64,000 bases of DNA from Vibrio jasicida CAIM 1864 = LMG 25398 (GTDB taxonomy: Bacteria > Pseudomonadota > Gammaproteobacteria > Enterobacterales > Vibrionaceae), in contig NZ_BAOG01000093.1 in assembly GCF_000400365.1 (NCBI RefSeq), positions 46,291-110,290 on the forward strand. The letters are read 5' to 3'. The notes beneath the pieces were generated by a model. It did no database searches and had not been told where the DNA came from. It worked only from the letters and a program-made list of their open reading frames with translations. The position numbers were made by a program, and so were the translations under genes. This document shows, in pieces, positions 43,342 through 52,293 of this stretch (the stretch's first letter is position 1; each line of letters begins with the position of its first letter).

Positions 43342-43730
43342 TACTTTTCTCCGAGGAAGCTTATCGTTTTTTAGAACAGGTTGTTTTTCAAGACACCTAT
43401 TTTTAAAACGGATTATTATAAGAACACCTTGTTATAAGAAACAGAACGCTACAAAAGGCATTTCTGCTTGGTTTTGTGTTCCGTTGCGTTATAGATATAG
43501 TCTATCCGCGATAAAAACAAGGTTAAGCAATAAATTGCAACATTTGTTTTCGAGACTGAAATAATACACACCTTTTTACACTCTTAAATCAGTACTTTAT
43601 CGTCGGTATAGACTTTGGTCTTATTGTGCGACTTTCTGTACATGCTAAATTCGGGTCAGATGAACGAAACGGAGCATGCTCTAAAGGACAATAAAGCAGC
43701 TCTAAACTTCCATGTCTTGAGGGAAAAATC
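43342..43730. other. 389-bp divergent region, htpX / 55-residue ORF
   Basis: AT-rich to 43570 (htpX promoter side), then a G/C-mixed stretch including the palindrome AGCATGCT at about 43673, leading to the small ORF. No further ORF or terminator found. Confidence 0.45.
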
Positions 43731-43898
43731 ATGGTAGAAACTAACGACTATCAAATGGCTATCGATTTACTTTGCTGTCACCTAGGTATCTCAGAGGATG
43801 AGGCAAAACAGCAACTGGGTATTTCAACAGAAGCTCAAATGGCAAAACGTGTTTCTGAAACACAGTCGGCTTTGATGGGTCTGAGCCAAGAAAAATAA
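43731..43898 (+). CDS. Hypothetical 55-residue cytoplasmic protein
   Basis: Small ORF with ribosome site GAGGGAAAAATC and an own terminator. The product begins MVETNDYQMAIDLLCCHLGI and ends MGLSQEK; a helical, acidic, UBA-like look (LGISEDEAKQQLGI) with an adjacent Cys pair. No family recognised. It runs convergent to bioD. Confidence 0.65.
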   Translation: MVETNDYQMAIDLLCCHLGISEDEAKQQLGISTEAQMAKRVSETQSALMGLSQEK

Positions 43899-43940
43899 CC
43901 AGAATCGTTATTTGTTATTCAGACACAAAAATTTACATGA

Positions 43941-43968
43941 AAAAAGGGCTGCATGATGCAGCCCTTTT
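43941..43968. terminator. Bidirectional terminator, 55-residue ORF / bioBFCD
   Basis: Stem AAAAGGGCTGCAT / ATGCAGCCCTTTT with A and T runs on the two sides, between convergent units. Confidence 0.9.
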
Positions 43969-43991
43969 GATTTCTGATAAAAAGTCAGCAG

Positions 43992-44675
43992 CTAAACGTT
44001 CAGTAGCGGGTCCACGTTGATGTATTTGCCCAACTCTTTACGTTTTGCACTCGGGATATAAGGGATCTCACCGAGTTTTGGTGCATCTAGGCGTTCTTCA
44101 AGCATATCAATGATTTCTGCGTAGTGCTCAGTGCCCGGATTTACTCGGTTTGCTACCCAACCTACGAGATTCAAACCATCCGCTTTGATGATCTCAGCAG
44201 TGAGCAAAGCATGGCTCAAACAGCCCAATTTAATACCGACAACCAATACAACGGGTAACTGCTCTTGCTGTACCCAAGTCGACAAGCTATCTGTATCAGA
44301 CACAGGAACACGCCAACCACCAGCCCCTTCCACAAGAACAATGTCTGATTGCTCTTTGTGTTGAGCCAATTTATCACTCAATACTTCGTACTTAATTTCT
44401 ACATGTTCATGCTTTGCGGCGATGTGAGGAGAAGCAGGTAATTCCAAAGCGTATGGGTTTACATCATCGTACGCGATATCTAGCGTTGCCGCTTTTTGCA
44501 AATGCAACGCATCAGAATTACGCCAACCTTGCTCAGTTTTATCGCTTCCTGCTGCCACTGGTTTATAACCAATAGTATTTAGCCCTTTTGCCGCTAATGC
44601 TTGCAGAATGGCTTTAGACGCTACGGTTTTGCCTACATCAGTATCCGTACCAGCAATAAAAAAAGCATCAATCAT
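43992..44675 (-). CDS. bioD: Dethiobiotin synthetase
   Basis: ATP-dependent carboxylase, 227 residues, closing the ureido ring from DAPA. P-loop FFIAGTDTDVGKTVASKA at the start (5-22), GAGGWRVP near 115. The ATG at 44675 overlaps the bioC stop by 4 bases (ATGA); a longer frame at 44696 is not conserved. Last gene of bioBFCD. Confidence 0.95.
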   Translation of the reverse strand: MIDAFFIAGTDTDVGKTVASKAILQALAAKGLNTIGYKPVAAGSDKTEQGWRNSDALHLQKAATLDIAYDDVNPYALELPASPHIAAKHEHVEIKYEVLSDKLAQHKEQSDIVLVEGAGGWRVPVSDTDSLSTWVQQEQLPVVLVVGIKLGCLSHALLTAEIIKADGLNLVGWVANRVNPGTEHYAEIIDMLEERLDAPKLGEIPYIPSAKRKELGKYINVDPLLNV

Positions 44676-45478
44676 AGATGTATTACTCCAAAACAAACCT
44701 GATAACTTGCAGGTAGAAGACCTTGATCATTTCTAAATGCTTGGTACGCGCCCTCAACTTGCAACAAAGTGCGACGGCTCGTTAGGCCATGTGAGCGCCC
44801 GCTTACGTGATTTGCACCAATGCCTTTGAGATCACGCATGACAGAAAACGCTGAATCGTACCAAACTGTGATGGGGGTCAAGTCTAGATGATGGTTGTGG
44901 CACCAAGATTGCGCTAACGCAATTTTTACCTGATTGTGGGTAATAAAGTTATTCACGTGTTGATATGCATCAATTTTTGACCACGATTCGCGCAACTCAT
45001 ACAGAGAGCCATCCATTAGTGTCGAAAAGCAGCCAGTGCCTCCCTTTTTTAACACACGACGAATTTCTCTAAGTGGGTAACTGAGATCCGCACACCACTG
45101 CAATGCCAAGCTGGAGAAAACATAATCAAAACTATCGTCCTCAAAAGGCAAATTTTCAGCATCAGCTAACTGGTACTGCATTCGATGTGCACCACAACGC
45201 TGCTTCGCTTTATCTAACATAGCTTGTGAGATATCACCACAAACCACTTCGGCGCCACGTTGTTGGAGCACTTGAGAGAAGTAGCCCGTACCACACCCCA
45301 AGTCTAAGACTCGTTTATTGGTTAAGTCGTCAGGCAGTTTTTGTAATAGTCTTTGTCCCACATCACGTTGAAACGCGGCATGCCGGTCGTAGGTATCTGC
45401 TGCTTTGCCAAAAGACGACGCTATTGCCTCTTTATCTTGAAGGAAATTGTCTAACGCAAAGTGCTCTGCATTATCCAT
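44672..45478 (-). CDS. bioC: Malonyl-ACP O-methyltransferase BioC
   Basis: SAM methyltransferase, 268 residues, starting the pimelate moiety by masking malonyl-ACP. SAM motif VLDLGCGTGYFSQVLQQ near 60-76, VVCGDISQAMLDKA near 83, YVFSSLALQWC near 125. It shares one base with the bioF stop. No bioH lies beside it, as in other gammaproteobacteria where bioH is unlinked. Confidence 0.95.
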   Translation of the reverse strand: MDNAEHFALDNFLQDKEAIASSFGKAADTYDRHAAFQRDVGQRLLQKLPDDLTNKRVLDLGCGTGYFSQVLQQRGAEVVCGDISQAMLDKAKQRCGAHRMQYQLADAENLPFEDDSFDYVFSSLALQWCADLSYPLREIRRVLKKGGTGCFSTLMDGSLYELRESWSKIDAYQHVNNFITHNQVKIALAQSWCHNHHLDLTPITVWYDSAFSVMRDLKGIGANHVSGRSHGLTSRRTLLQVEGAYQAFRNDQGLLPASYQVCFGVIHL

Positions 45479-46629
45479 TACTGCGCTCCTAATGCTTGCT
45501 TCAGTGCCATTGAAAGCGTTTGTATTTGTTCTTTAGTGTGATTGGCCGTCAGTGTAATTCGGAGTCGTGAGGTCCCTTTTGGAACCGTTGGTGGGCGAAT
45601 CGCGCTCACCCAAATACCGTTTTGACGACAAGCGCTTGCAACCTGTAAGGCCAGTTCCGATTCACCAATCATAAATGGCTTAATCGAAGTTTGCGTTTCG
45701 ACAAAACCGTCGAGATCGTTGAGGCTATCTCGATAAACTTCGCTAAGTTCTATAAGCTTTTCACGTCGCCAAGACTGCTCTTGAACCATCGAGACAGCAT
45801 GTGTCAGCGCGTAGGCTTGTGCCGGAGGCATTGCTGTGGAATACACATGGTGACGAGCAAACTGAGTTAAAAAGTCTCCCGTTGCGTGATCACATAGAAT
45901 GGCAGCGCCAGACATTCCAAATGCCTTGCCGAAGGTAACGATCAATATATCGGGCTTAACCATCGCTAATTCACAAGAGCCACCACCAGATTCACCAAGA
46001 ACACCAATGCCATGAGCGTCATCGACAGCAAACCAAGCATCATGACTGCGAGTGACTTCAGTTATATCGCTGAGCGGCGCACAGTCACCGTCCATGCTGA
46101 ATACCCCTTCAGTCACAACTAGATGGTTGTCTTCGCTATTCAACAGCGATTTTAGATGCTCGATGTCATTGTGCTTGAAACGCTTCATCTTAGCTGGTGA
46201 CAACGTCCCCGCTTCCATCAGTGAGGCATGGTTCAAACGGTCTTGGATCAATACGTCTGATTTTTCTAACAAGGTGAACAACAAGGCTTGATTAGCACTG
46301 AATCCAGAGCCAAACAGAATTGCTCTGTCGTAACCCAACCATTCGGTCAGTGCGGCTTCTAAATTGCTGTGTGCTGCACTAAAGCCAGTCACCATTGGTG
46401 ATGCTCCACTGCCACTGCCGTATACGCTTAAACCTTGCTGCCATGCACGAACGAGCGCTTGGTCGTTTGCCAAGCCCAAATAATCATTACTTGAGAAATT
46501 AATGTAGCGTCTGCCTTCGTGTTCCAAAACGGACTGGTTACCGGCAAACACCACATTCATAGAACGATTTAACCCTTGCGTTTTACGCTCAACAAGGGCG
46601 GATTCGATACGAGATTTAAACGCTGGCAT
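45478..46629 (-). CDS. bioF: 8-amino-7-oxononanoate synthase
   Basis: PLP alpha-oxoamine synthase, 383 residues, condensing pimeloyl-ACP and alanine. PLP Lys in IVTFGKAFGMSGAAIL near 235, DDAHGIGVLG near 202, SNDYLGLAN near 50. The ATG at 46629 (MPAFKSRIESAL) lies inside the bioB end with a 14-bp overlap and fits the family start. Confidence 0.95.
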   Translation of the reverse strand: MPAFKSRIESALVERKTQGLNRSMNVVFAGNQSVLEHEGRRYINFSSNDYLGLANDQALVRAWQQGLSVYGSGSGASPMVTGFSAAHSNLEAALTEWLGYDRAILFGSGFSANQALLFTLLEKSDVLIQDRLNHASLMEAGTLSPAKMKRFKHNDIEHLKSLLNSEDNHLVVTEGVFSMDGDCAPLSDITEVTRSHDAWFAVDDAHGIGVLGESGGGSCELAMVKPDILIVTFGKAFGMSGAAILCDHATGDFLTQFARHHVYSTAMPPAQAYALTHAVSMVQEQSWRREKLIELSEVYRDSLNDLDGFVETQTSIKPFMIGESELALQVASACRQNGIWVSAIRPPTVPKGTSRLRITLTANHTKEQIQTLSMALKQALGAQ

Positions 46630-47668
46630 CGTAGAAAAGATCGCCTTTAGTCGGACGTGCAGCAACGCGCTCTACGACGCGATCCAGCAACTCGTTTTCT
46701 TCGATTTCATCAGGTTTTTGAGACACCTCTTGGCTGTTGATGCCGAGCTTGTTAAACAGCATCATGTCCTTGTCTTCAGAAGGGTTTGGCGTGGTCAGAA
46801 GTTTGCAGCCATAGAAGACGGAGTTTGCACCAGCCATAAAGCACAGCGCTTGCATCTGCTCGTTCATATCTTCACGGCCAGCCGATAAACGAACCGCAGA
46901 CATAGGCATCATAATGCGGGCAATTGCTATCAAACGAATAAAGTCAAAGGGCTCAACGTCATCCACTTCTTCCAGTGGTGTGCCCTTCACCTTCACGAGC
47001 ATGTTGATTGGCACGCTTTCCGGATGTGTTGGTAAGTTAGCCAGTTCCACAAACAAACCTGCTCGGTCATTGGCACTTTCGCCCATGCCGATAATGCCAC
47101 CAGAACAGATCTTCATTCCGGCATCACGTACGTGAGACAGGGTATCTAAACGGTCTTGGTAAGTACGTGTGGTAATGATGTTGCCGTAAAACTCAGGTGA
47201 GGTATCAAGGTTGTGGTTGTAGTAATCCAGACCAGCGGTTGCCAGTTGCTTAGCTTGATCTGGCGTTAACATTCCAAGCGTCATACACGTTTCTAGACCC
47301 ATGCCCTTCACACCTTTGATCATGTCGGTCAAATGCGGCATGTCACGCTCTTTCGGGTTTTTCCATGCTGCGCCCATACAAAATCGGGTTGAGCCAGCGT
47401 TTTTCGCTTTTTGTGCAGCATCGAGTACACGTTCAACTTCCATCAGACGCTCTTTTTCGATGTCTGTGGTGTAACGAGCACTCTGAGGACAGTACTTACA
47501 ATCTTCTGGACAAGCACCTGTCTTAATCGACAGAAGCGTGCTTACTTGAACATGGTTGGTTTGTTGATATTGACGATGTACAAGCTGCGCTTCGAATAGG
47601 AGATCCATGAATGGTTTTTCCATGAGATCGCGCACTTCAGCATGCGTCCAGTTATGACGAACTTCCAC
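46616..47668 (-). CDS. bioB: Biotin synthase
   Basis: Radical-SAM enzyme, 350 residues, inserting sulfur into dethiobiotin. The radical-SAM cluster CPEDCKYCPQS (Cys near 53, 57, 60) and ligands for the [2Fe-2S] cluster (Cys in RFCMGAAW and ETCMTLGML, Arg in RLSAGRED) are intact. It starts at GTG 47668 behind AAAGGAATACAC; the frame to 47686 lacks such a site. First gene after the shared bio operator. Confidence 0.96.
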   Translation of the reverse strand: MEVRHNWTHAEVRDLMEKPFMDLLFEAQLVHRQYQQTNHVQVSTLLSIKTGACPEDCKYCPQSARYTTDIEKERLMEVERVLDAAQKAKNAGSTRFCMGAAWKNPKERDMPHLTDMIKGVKGMGLETCMTLGMLTPDQAKQLATAGLDYYNHNLDTSPEFYGNIITTRTYQDRLDTLSHVRDAGMKICSGGIIGMGESANDRAGLFVELANLPTHPESVPINMLVKVKGTPLEEVDDVEPFDFIRLIAIARIMMPMSAVRLSAGREDMNEQMQALCFMAGANSVFYGCKLLTTPNPSEDKDMMLFNKLGINSQEVSQKPDEIEENELLDRVVERVAARPTKGDLFYDASV

Positions 47669-47692
47669 GTGTATTCCTTTAGTCACTTTTGT

Positions 47693-47739
47693 TGTTGTGT
47701 TGACAGTCTACTGAGTCTCGATAAACTGTCAACACAACA
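47693..47739. promoter_or_regulatory. Shared bio operator (BirA-type) with face-to-face promoters
   Basis: Perfect 15-bp inverted arms TGTTGTGTTGACAGT / ACTGTCAACACAACA separated by 17 bp, between bioB and bioA. The arm contains TTGACA; on plus, TTGACA (47700) plus TAAACT (47723) with 17-bp spacing is a bioA promoter; on minus, TTGACA plus TAGACT with 16-bp spacing serves bioB. Position and size fit BirA repression, though the arms are not the classic TTGTAAACC. Confidence 0.8.
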
Positions 47740-47798
47740 CAAAAGAACAAAGTTTACATCTGTTTATTTTTTAATCTTAATTATTATTGGAATCGCAC

Positions 47799-49076
47799 AT
47801 GGATCTCGCCTTCGACCGCCAGCATATCTGGCATCCTTACACTTCGACATTGACACCTCTGACCTGCTACCCAGTAGAATCCGCAAACGGTGTTCACATT
47901 AAATTGGAAGACGGTACAGAGCTTGTCGATGGCATGTCTTCTTGGTGGTCGACGATCCACGGCTACAACCACCCGCACTTAAATCAGGCCGCTCACCAGC
48001 AAATCGATCAGGTCTCCCACGTTATGTTTGGTGGTATTACCCATCAGCCAGCAATCAGTTTGTGTCAGAAGTTGCTATCTCTTGCACCAATTAATCTTGA
48101 ACATGTATTCCTTGCCGACTCAGGCTCTGTTGCTGTAGAAGTCAGCTTGAAAATGGCGCTGCAATATTGGCATGCGAAGGGCGAACGCAGACCAAAGTTT
48201 CTGACTTTGCGACACGGTTATCACGGCGACACTTTCGCGGCAATGTCGGTTACCGACCCAGATAACTCGATGCACTCCCTCTATAAAGGCTTTTTACCTG
48301 AGCATATCTTTGCGGAGTCACCAACTTGTGGTTATTGGGATGAATGGGATCCAGAAGATCTTGCTGACTTTGAGCACAAGATTGAAACGCATCATCAAGA
48401 ACTCGCGGCGGTGATTCTAGAGCCTATCGTTCAAGGCGCCGGCGGTATGCGTATCTACCATCCAGAATTTCTCAAAGGCGTGCGTAGGCTTTGTGATAAA
48501 CACGGTTTGTTATTGATTGCAGATGAAATCGCAACCGGATTTGGGCGTACCGGTAAACTGTTTGCTTGTGAACACGCAGATATTCAACCAGACATTCTGT
48601 GTGTAGGAAAAGCACTCACCGGCGGCTACATGACCCTCTCTGCGACTCTAGCGAGCAAACACGTTGCGGATACCGTTTGTGGTGGTGATGCAGGGTGTTT
48701 TATGCATGGTCCAACCTTTATGGGTAACCCACTCGCCTGTGCTGTTGCCACTGCAAGTTTGGAATTGATTGAACAAGGTAACTGGCAACAACAAACTCAA
48801 CAAATAGAAACGCTGTTTTCTGAGTTACTACCAAACCTTGAAGAATACGAGTTGGTGAAGAACACCCGTTGGTTAGGTGCCATTGGTGTTGTAGAAACAC
48901 ATCGCCCAGTGAATATGGAAACCATCCAGGCTCTCTTTGTCGAACACGGTGTTTGGATTCGCCCATTTGGCAAGCTGATTTATATGATGCCGCCATTTAT
49001 CAGCAAGCCGGAAGATATTGAGAAATTAGTTAGCGCGATTGATGCGGCGCTTCAACATCAAGATTGCTTCGCTTGA
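47799..49076 (+). CDS. bioA: Adenosylmethionine-8-amino-7-oxononanoate aminotransferase
   Basis: PLP class III aminotransferase, 425 residues, making DAPA with SAM as amino donor. HIWHPYTS at the start, SSWWSTIHGYNHP near 50, LRHGYHGDTFAAMS near 142, IADEIATGFGRTG near 240 and the PLP Lys in CVGKALTGGYM near 270. The ATG at 47799 was chosen over a TTG four codons upstream. It is divergent from bioBFCD. Confidence 0.96.
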   Translation: MDLAFDRQHIWHPYTSTLTPLTCYPVESANGVHIKLEDGTELVDGMSSWWSTIHGYNHPHLNQAAHQQIDQVSHVMFGGITHQPAISLCQKLLSLAPINLEHVFLADSGSVAVEVSLKMALQYWHAKGERRPKFLTLRHGYHGDTFAAMSVTDPDNSMHSLYKGFLPEHIFAESPTCGYWDEWDPEDLADFEHKIETHHQELAAVILEPIVQGAGGMRIYHPEFLKGVRRLCDKHGLLLIADEIATGFGRTGKLFACEHADIQPDILCVGKALTGGYMTLSATLASKHVADTVCGGDAGCFMHGPTFMGNPLACAVATASLELIEQGNWQQQTQQIETLFSELLPNLEEYELVKNTRWLGAIGVVETHRPVNMETIQALFVEHGVWIRPFGKLIYMMPPFISKPEDIEKLVSAIDAALQHQDCFA

Positions 49077-49121
49077 TACGTTCTCGACTAATACAAAGAA
49101 CAAGTTCAGTGAATAAATGCT

Positions 49122-49157
49122 AAAACGGTTTGAGTATACAACTCAAACCGTTTTCTC
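49122..49157. terminator. Bidirectional terminator, bioA / DksA-like gene
   Basis: 14-bp stem AAAACGGTTTGAGT / ACTCAAACCGTTTT followed by a T-rich tail; convergent genes on both sides. Confidence 0.9.
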
Positions 49158-49180
49158 TATTCACGTGATAAAAAGTAAAG

Positions 49181-49447
49181 TTAACGCAGTTGGCTGTCTT
49201 TACTCGCTCGTCGATTAAATAATGCTTGGCGTTGAGACACCAATTCGATTGTTGACTGACATTCGATACACAAACGAACACCTTTCATCGCAAGACGACG
49301 CGCTTCCGGAATCTCATCACCACACTCATCGCAATAATGGGCGCTCTCACCCTTTGTGATACTGCCACGAACGCGGGTAATCTCGTCGTCTATTGTGTTT
49401 TGAATTTGTTGGCTGACGCTATCGTCGTTTGCCCACCCTACGGCCAT
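49181..49447 (-). CDS. DksA/TraR-family C4 zinc-finger protein (YbiI-like)
   Basis: 88-residue protein with the DksA-type zinc finger CDECGDEIPEARRLAMKGVRLCIEC (Cys near 39, 42, 60, 63) and short N-terminal helix. It lacks the long coiled coil of DksA and matches the E. coli YbiI size class; such short members may bind RNA polymerase secondary channel. Ribosome site GAGGAGGGCTT is strong. Confidence 0.88.
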   Translation of the reverse strand: MAVGWANDDSVSQQIQNTIDDEITRVRGSITKGESAHYCDECGDEIPEARRLAMKGVRLCIECQSTIELVSQRQALFNRRASKDSQLR

Positions 49448-49569
49448 AAGCCCTCCTCGTTACTTGAATGAGAAAATCTACTTACCGTGGTAAGGTGGAT
49501 GATTATATCGATTACAAATAACAAGATAATTAGGGTAAATTCGAAAACACTATTACACTCTGGTAATAA

Positions 49570-50004
49570 TCATTCTGTAATCTCTTGGAAAAGCAATGCA
49601 AGGTGACTCATACTCCCTTCCTCACATTCAAAGTACTGCGTTTGCTCAGGTTCTCTCAAAGTAACACTGAGTATCTTCTCTACCTCATCAAACTCCTCGC
49701 TAAAGTACTCACTGACTAATATGACGCGCTCACCAACACTAAATTCCAGTGACTTCTCATCTACCAACGCTCGATGGTAATGTTTGACATGATAATCTTT
49801 AGGTTTAATGCGCAGTATAACTGGGCTTTGATTCACAATGGACTTATTAACGATAACCTCGCCTTTGCCTTGTTTTATCGAAATACTAAAGTTCATAGTT
49901 TGGTTTACTGAACATTCAAAGACTTTTCTGGGCAAGGCGCTAGCAACAGCAAATGTGCTCATCATAGCAACACTAAAACCCCAAATGGCCACCAATCGTG
50001 TCAT
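49570..50004 (-). CDS. Hypothetical exported protein
   Basis: Unrecognised. About 144 residues with a signal peptide (LVAIWGFSVAMMSTFAVASA, cleavage before LPRK) and a beta-rich mature part with Cys near 33 and 128 that could form a disulfide. ATG 50004 forms a TAATG overlap with the upstream gene; another ATG at 50010 would add two residues. It is the second gene of a two-gene exported-protein unit. Confidence 0.65.
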   Translation of the reverse strand: MTRLVAIWGFSVAMMSTFAVASALPRKVFECSVNQTMNFSISIKQGKGEVIVNKSIVNQSPVILRIKPKDYHVKHYHRALVDEKSLEFSVGERVILVSEYFSEEFDEVEKILSVTLREPEQTQYFECEEGSMSHLALLFQEITE

Positions 50005-50687
50005 TACCATTCAGCCAACACAGTAAATCGCGCTTGCTCAGACATGCGAGTTAATACATAGCCGTGTGAAGAAGAATACGAGCCACTGAGTACACTATTC
50101 TCTTTCTCAATAACGACATCCTCGATGCCGTCAGCGTTGTAATCACCTTTTGCTACAATCGTAACGACTTGAAAGCCATCGGTCGCGTCGAAGTACTCTG
50201 CTCTCACTTCACTGTAGACATGAGTTCTTTGGATATGGTCTGCTTCATCCCACGTTGATAGTGTCTTTGCTTTCTCAACTCTTTCGTTAGAAATAACAAA
50301 AGCAAGCGCACTTGGAGCTAAACTAGGAAAGCTATCATCTAACTTAAATTTCGATATATATGAGCGCTTAGAGGCAGCTAACTTTGCCATCTCACTCCAT
50401 GTTTGACACTGAGTTAAATACGCTTTAAACGCGCCGTATTCATAAGCTTTAGCCGCAGTAAAGCCCGCAGAGTTTGCAGTAGCTAAGTCTTTGCAATTAG
50501 ACACCGATTCAGTGTCACCAGCCGCACTTGCCAACTCAAGCTCGTATCCCCAGTCGAGTGAATTACGAAGCTGCATATTTTCTTTTGAAGGTTGCACTAT
50601 TTCGCGCGCGAAAAAGCGTTCGGTTCTCTCACTAACGAGTAAGGTAAGCGCAAAAGTTACGAGAAATGAAAGATGATTTACTGGCAT
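50004..50687 (-). CDS. Hypothetical exported protein with Ca-binding-like motif
   Basis: Unrecognised. About 227 residues: hydrophobic N-terminus (MPVNHLSFLVTFALTLLVS, signal or anchor), helical middle with Cys near 60 and 92 (SNCKDLA, LTQCQTW), and a C-terminal DYNADGIEDVVIE stretch resembling FG-GAP or EF-hand-like loops. A lysozyme-inhibitor-like role is possible but not shown. The start is the ATG at 50687; a TTG seven codons upstream is in frame. It is coupled to the next exported gene. Confidence 0.65.
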   Translation of the reverse strand: MPVNHLSFLVTFALTLLVSERTERFFAREIVQPSKENMQLRNSLDWGYELELASAAGDTESVSNCKDLATANSAGFTAAKAYEYGAFKAYLTQCQTWSEMAKLAASKRSYISKFKLDDSFPSLAPSALAFVISNERVEKAKTLSTWDEADHIQRTHVYSEVRAEYFDATDGFQVVTIVAKGDYNADGIEDVVIEKENSVLSGSYSSSHGYVLTRMSEQARFTVLAEW

Positions 50688-50844
50688 AACGTTTAACAAT
50701 AAGGGCAAATGAAGCCATTACCTTGTCACGTCGAAAACCGCTTAGAAAAATATCATTTATTACGCACTATCAGATTCTGGGCGAACTCATCATTAAACGG
50801 TGCATTAATATACAAAACAGTACGTTTTCACTCGACGCAGATAA

Positions 50845-50876
50845 CAAAAAACCCAGCACTAAGGCTGGGTTTTGTT
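50845..50876 (-). terminator. Terminator of serS
   Basis: Stem AAAACCCAGC / GCTGGGTTTT, loop ACTAAG, minus-strand T tail, 19 bp past the stop. Confidence 0.88.
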
Positions 50877-50894
50877 GTTCTAGTGGTTAATGAA

Positions 50895-52202
50895 TTAACC
50901 GATGTGCGTTGCGCCCGCCATGTACTTCTGAAGTACTGTAGGGATTGCAATACGACCGTCTGCTTCTTGGTTGTTTTCTAGAATAGCAACCATTGTACGA
51001 CCTACAGCTAGACCAGAACCGTTTAGCGTGTGTACAAGCTCAGGTTTCTTCTCGCCTTTACGACGGAAACGCGCTTGCATACGACGAGCTTGGAAGTCCC
51101 ACATGTTAGAACATGAAGAGATTTCACGGTAAGTTTCTTGAGCAGGAACCCACACTTCTAGGTCGTAAGTTTTACGAGCGCCGAAGCCCATGTCACCTGT
51201 ACATAGAACCACTTTACGGTAAGGAAGCTCTAGAAGTTGTAGAACTTTCTCAGCGTGACCTGTCAGTTCTTCTAGCGCGTTCATTGAATCTTCTGGCTTA
51301 GTAATTTGTACTAGCTCAACTTTGTCGAACTGGTGCATACGAATCAAACCACGTGTATCACGACCGTAAGAACCGGCTTCTGAACGGAAACATGGCGTGT
51401 GAGCTGTCATCTTAAGTGGTAGATCCGCTTCATCAGAAATCGTGTCACGAACTAGGTTCGTTACAGGTACTTCTGCTGTCGGGATTAGAGACAGTTTACG
51501 TGGTTCTTCGTCGTTTACTTTTTCTACTAGCGGCTCAGTGTGGAAAAGGTCTTTACCAAACTTAGGAAGCTGACCAGTACCGAATAGGCTGTCAGAGTTA
51601 ACTAGGTAAGGTACGTACATTTCAGTGTAGCCGTGCTCTTCTGTGTGAAGATCCAACATGAACTGAGCGATCGCACGGTGTAGACGAGCAAATTGGCCTT
51701 TCATCACGATGAAACGTGCGCCAGTGATCTTAACTGCGCTTGCGAAGTCTAGACCGTCACCCATTTCGCCTAGGTCAACGTGATCTTTTAGTTCGAAGTC
51801 GTAAGACTTTGGCTCACCCCAACGAGAGATTTCAACGTTGTCGTTTTCATCTTTGCCATCTGGCACTTCGTCTGCTGGGATGTTTGGTACAGAAAGCGTG
51901 AATTCGTCTAGTTGAGCCATTACTTGCTCAAGTTCAACTTTCTTCGCATCAAGATCGCTACCTAGCGTACCGATTTGTTTCTTGATCTCTTCTGCGCCTT
52001 CTTTGTCGCCAGCCGCCATTTTTTGGCCGATTTGCTTGGAGATGGAGTTACGCGTGGATTGTAAATTTTCTACTTCTACTTGAATGGACTTACGTTGTTC
52101 TTCAAGTTTACGAATAGTATCTACGTCTAGCTTAAAGCCACGACGCGCCAGTTTAGCAGCTGTTTCATCCAGCTCTGTACGAAGTAATTTAGAATCCAGC
52201 AT
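50895..52202 (-). CDS. serS: Seryl-tRNA synthetase
   Basis: Class II synthetase of 435 residues charging tRNA-Ser and tRNA-Sec. The N-terminal helical arm (about 25-100) and class II motifs 2 (FRSEAGSYGRDTRGLIRMHQF, near 265) and 3 (GSGLAVGRTMVAILEN, near 385) are present. The ATG at 52202 (MLDSKLLRTELD) is the family start; a 15-codon upstream extension is rejected. Confidence 0.97.
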   Translation of the reverse strand: MLDSKLLRTELDETAAKLARRGFKLDVDTIRKLEEQRKSIQVEVENLQSTRNSISKQIGQKMAAGDKEGAEEIKKQIGTLGSDLDAKKVELEQVMAQLDEFTLSVPNIPADEVPDGKDENDNVEISRWGEPKSYDFELKDHVDLGEMGDGLDFASAVKITGARFIVMKGQFARLHRAIAQFMLDLHTEEHGYTEMYVPYLVNSDSLFGTGQLPKFGKDLFHTEPLVEKVNDEEPRKLSLIPTAEVPVTNLVRDTISDEADLPLKMTAHTPCFRSEAGSYGRDTRGLIRMHQFDKVELVQITKPEDSMNALEELTGHAEKVLQLLELPYRKVVLCTGDMGFGARKTYDLEVWVPAQETYREISSCSNMWDFQARRMQARFRRKGEKKPELVHTLNGSGLAVGRTMVAILENNQEADGRIAIPTVLQKYMAGATHIG

Positions 52203-52293
52203 TGTTAATCCTATGCTTTTTGTTGTGAAATCACGCGCACTTTCCAAGCGTACGCGTTAAAAAAATTTACTGAACAAATGTATCCAAAAACGT

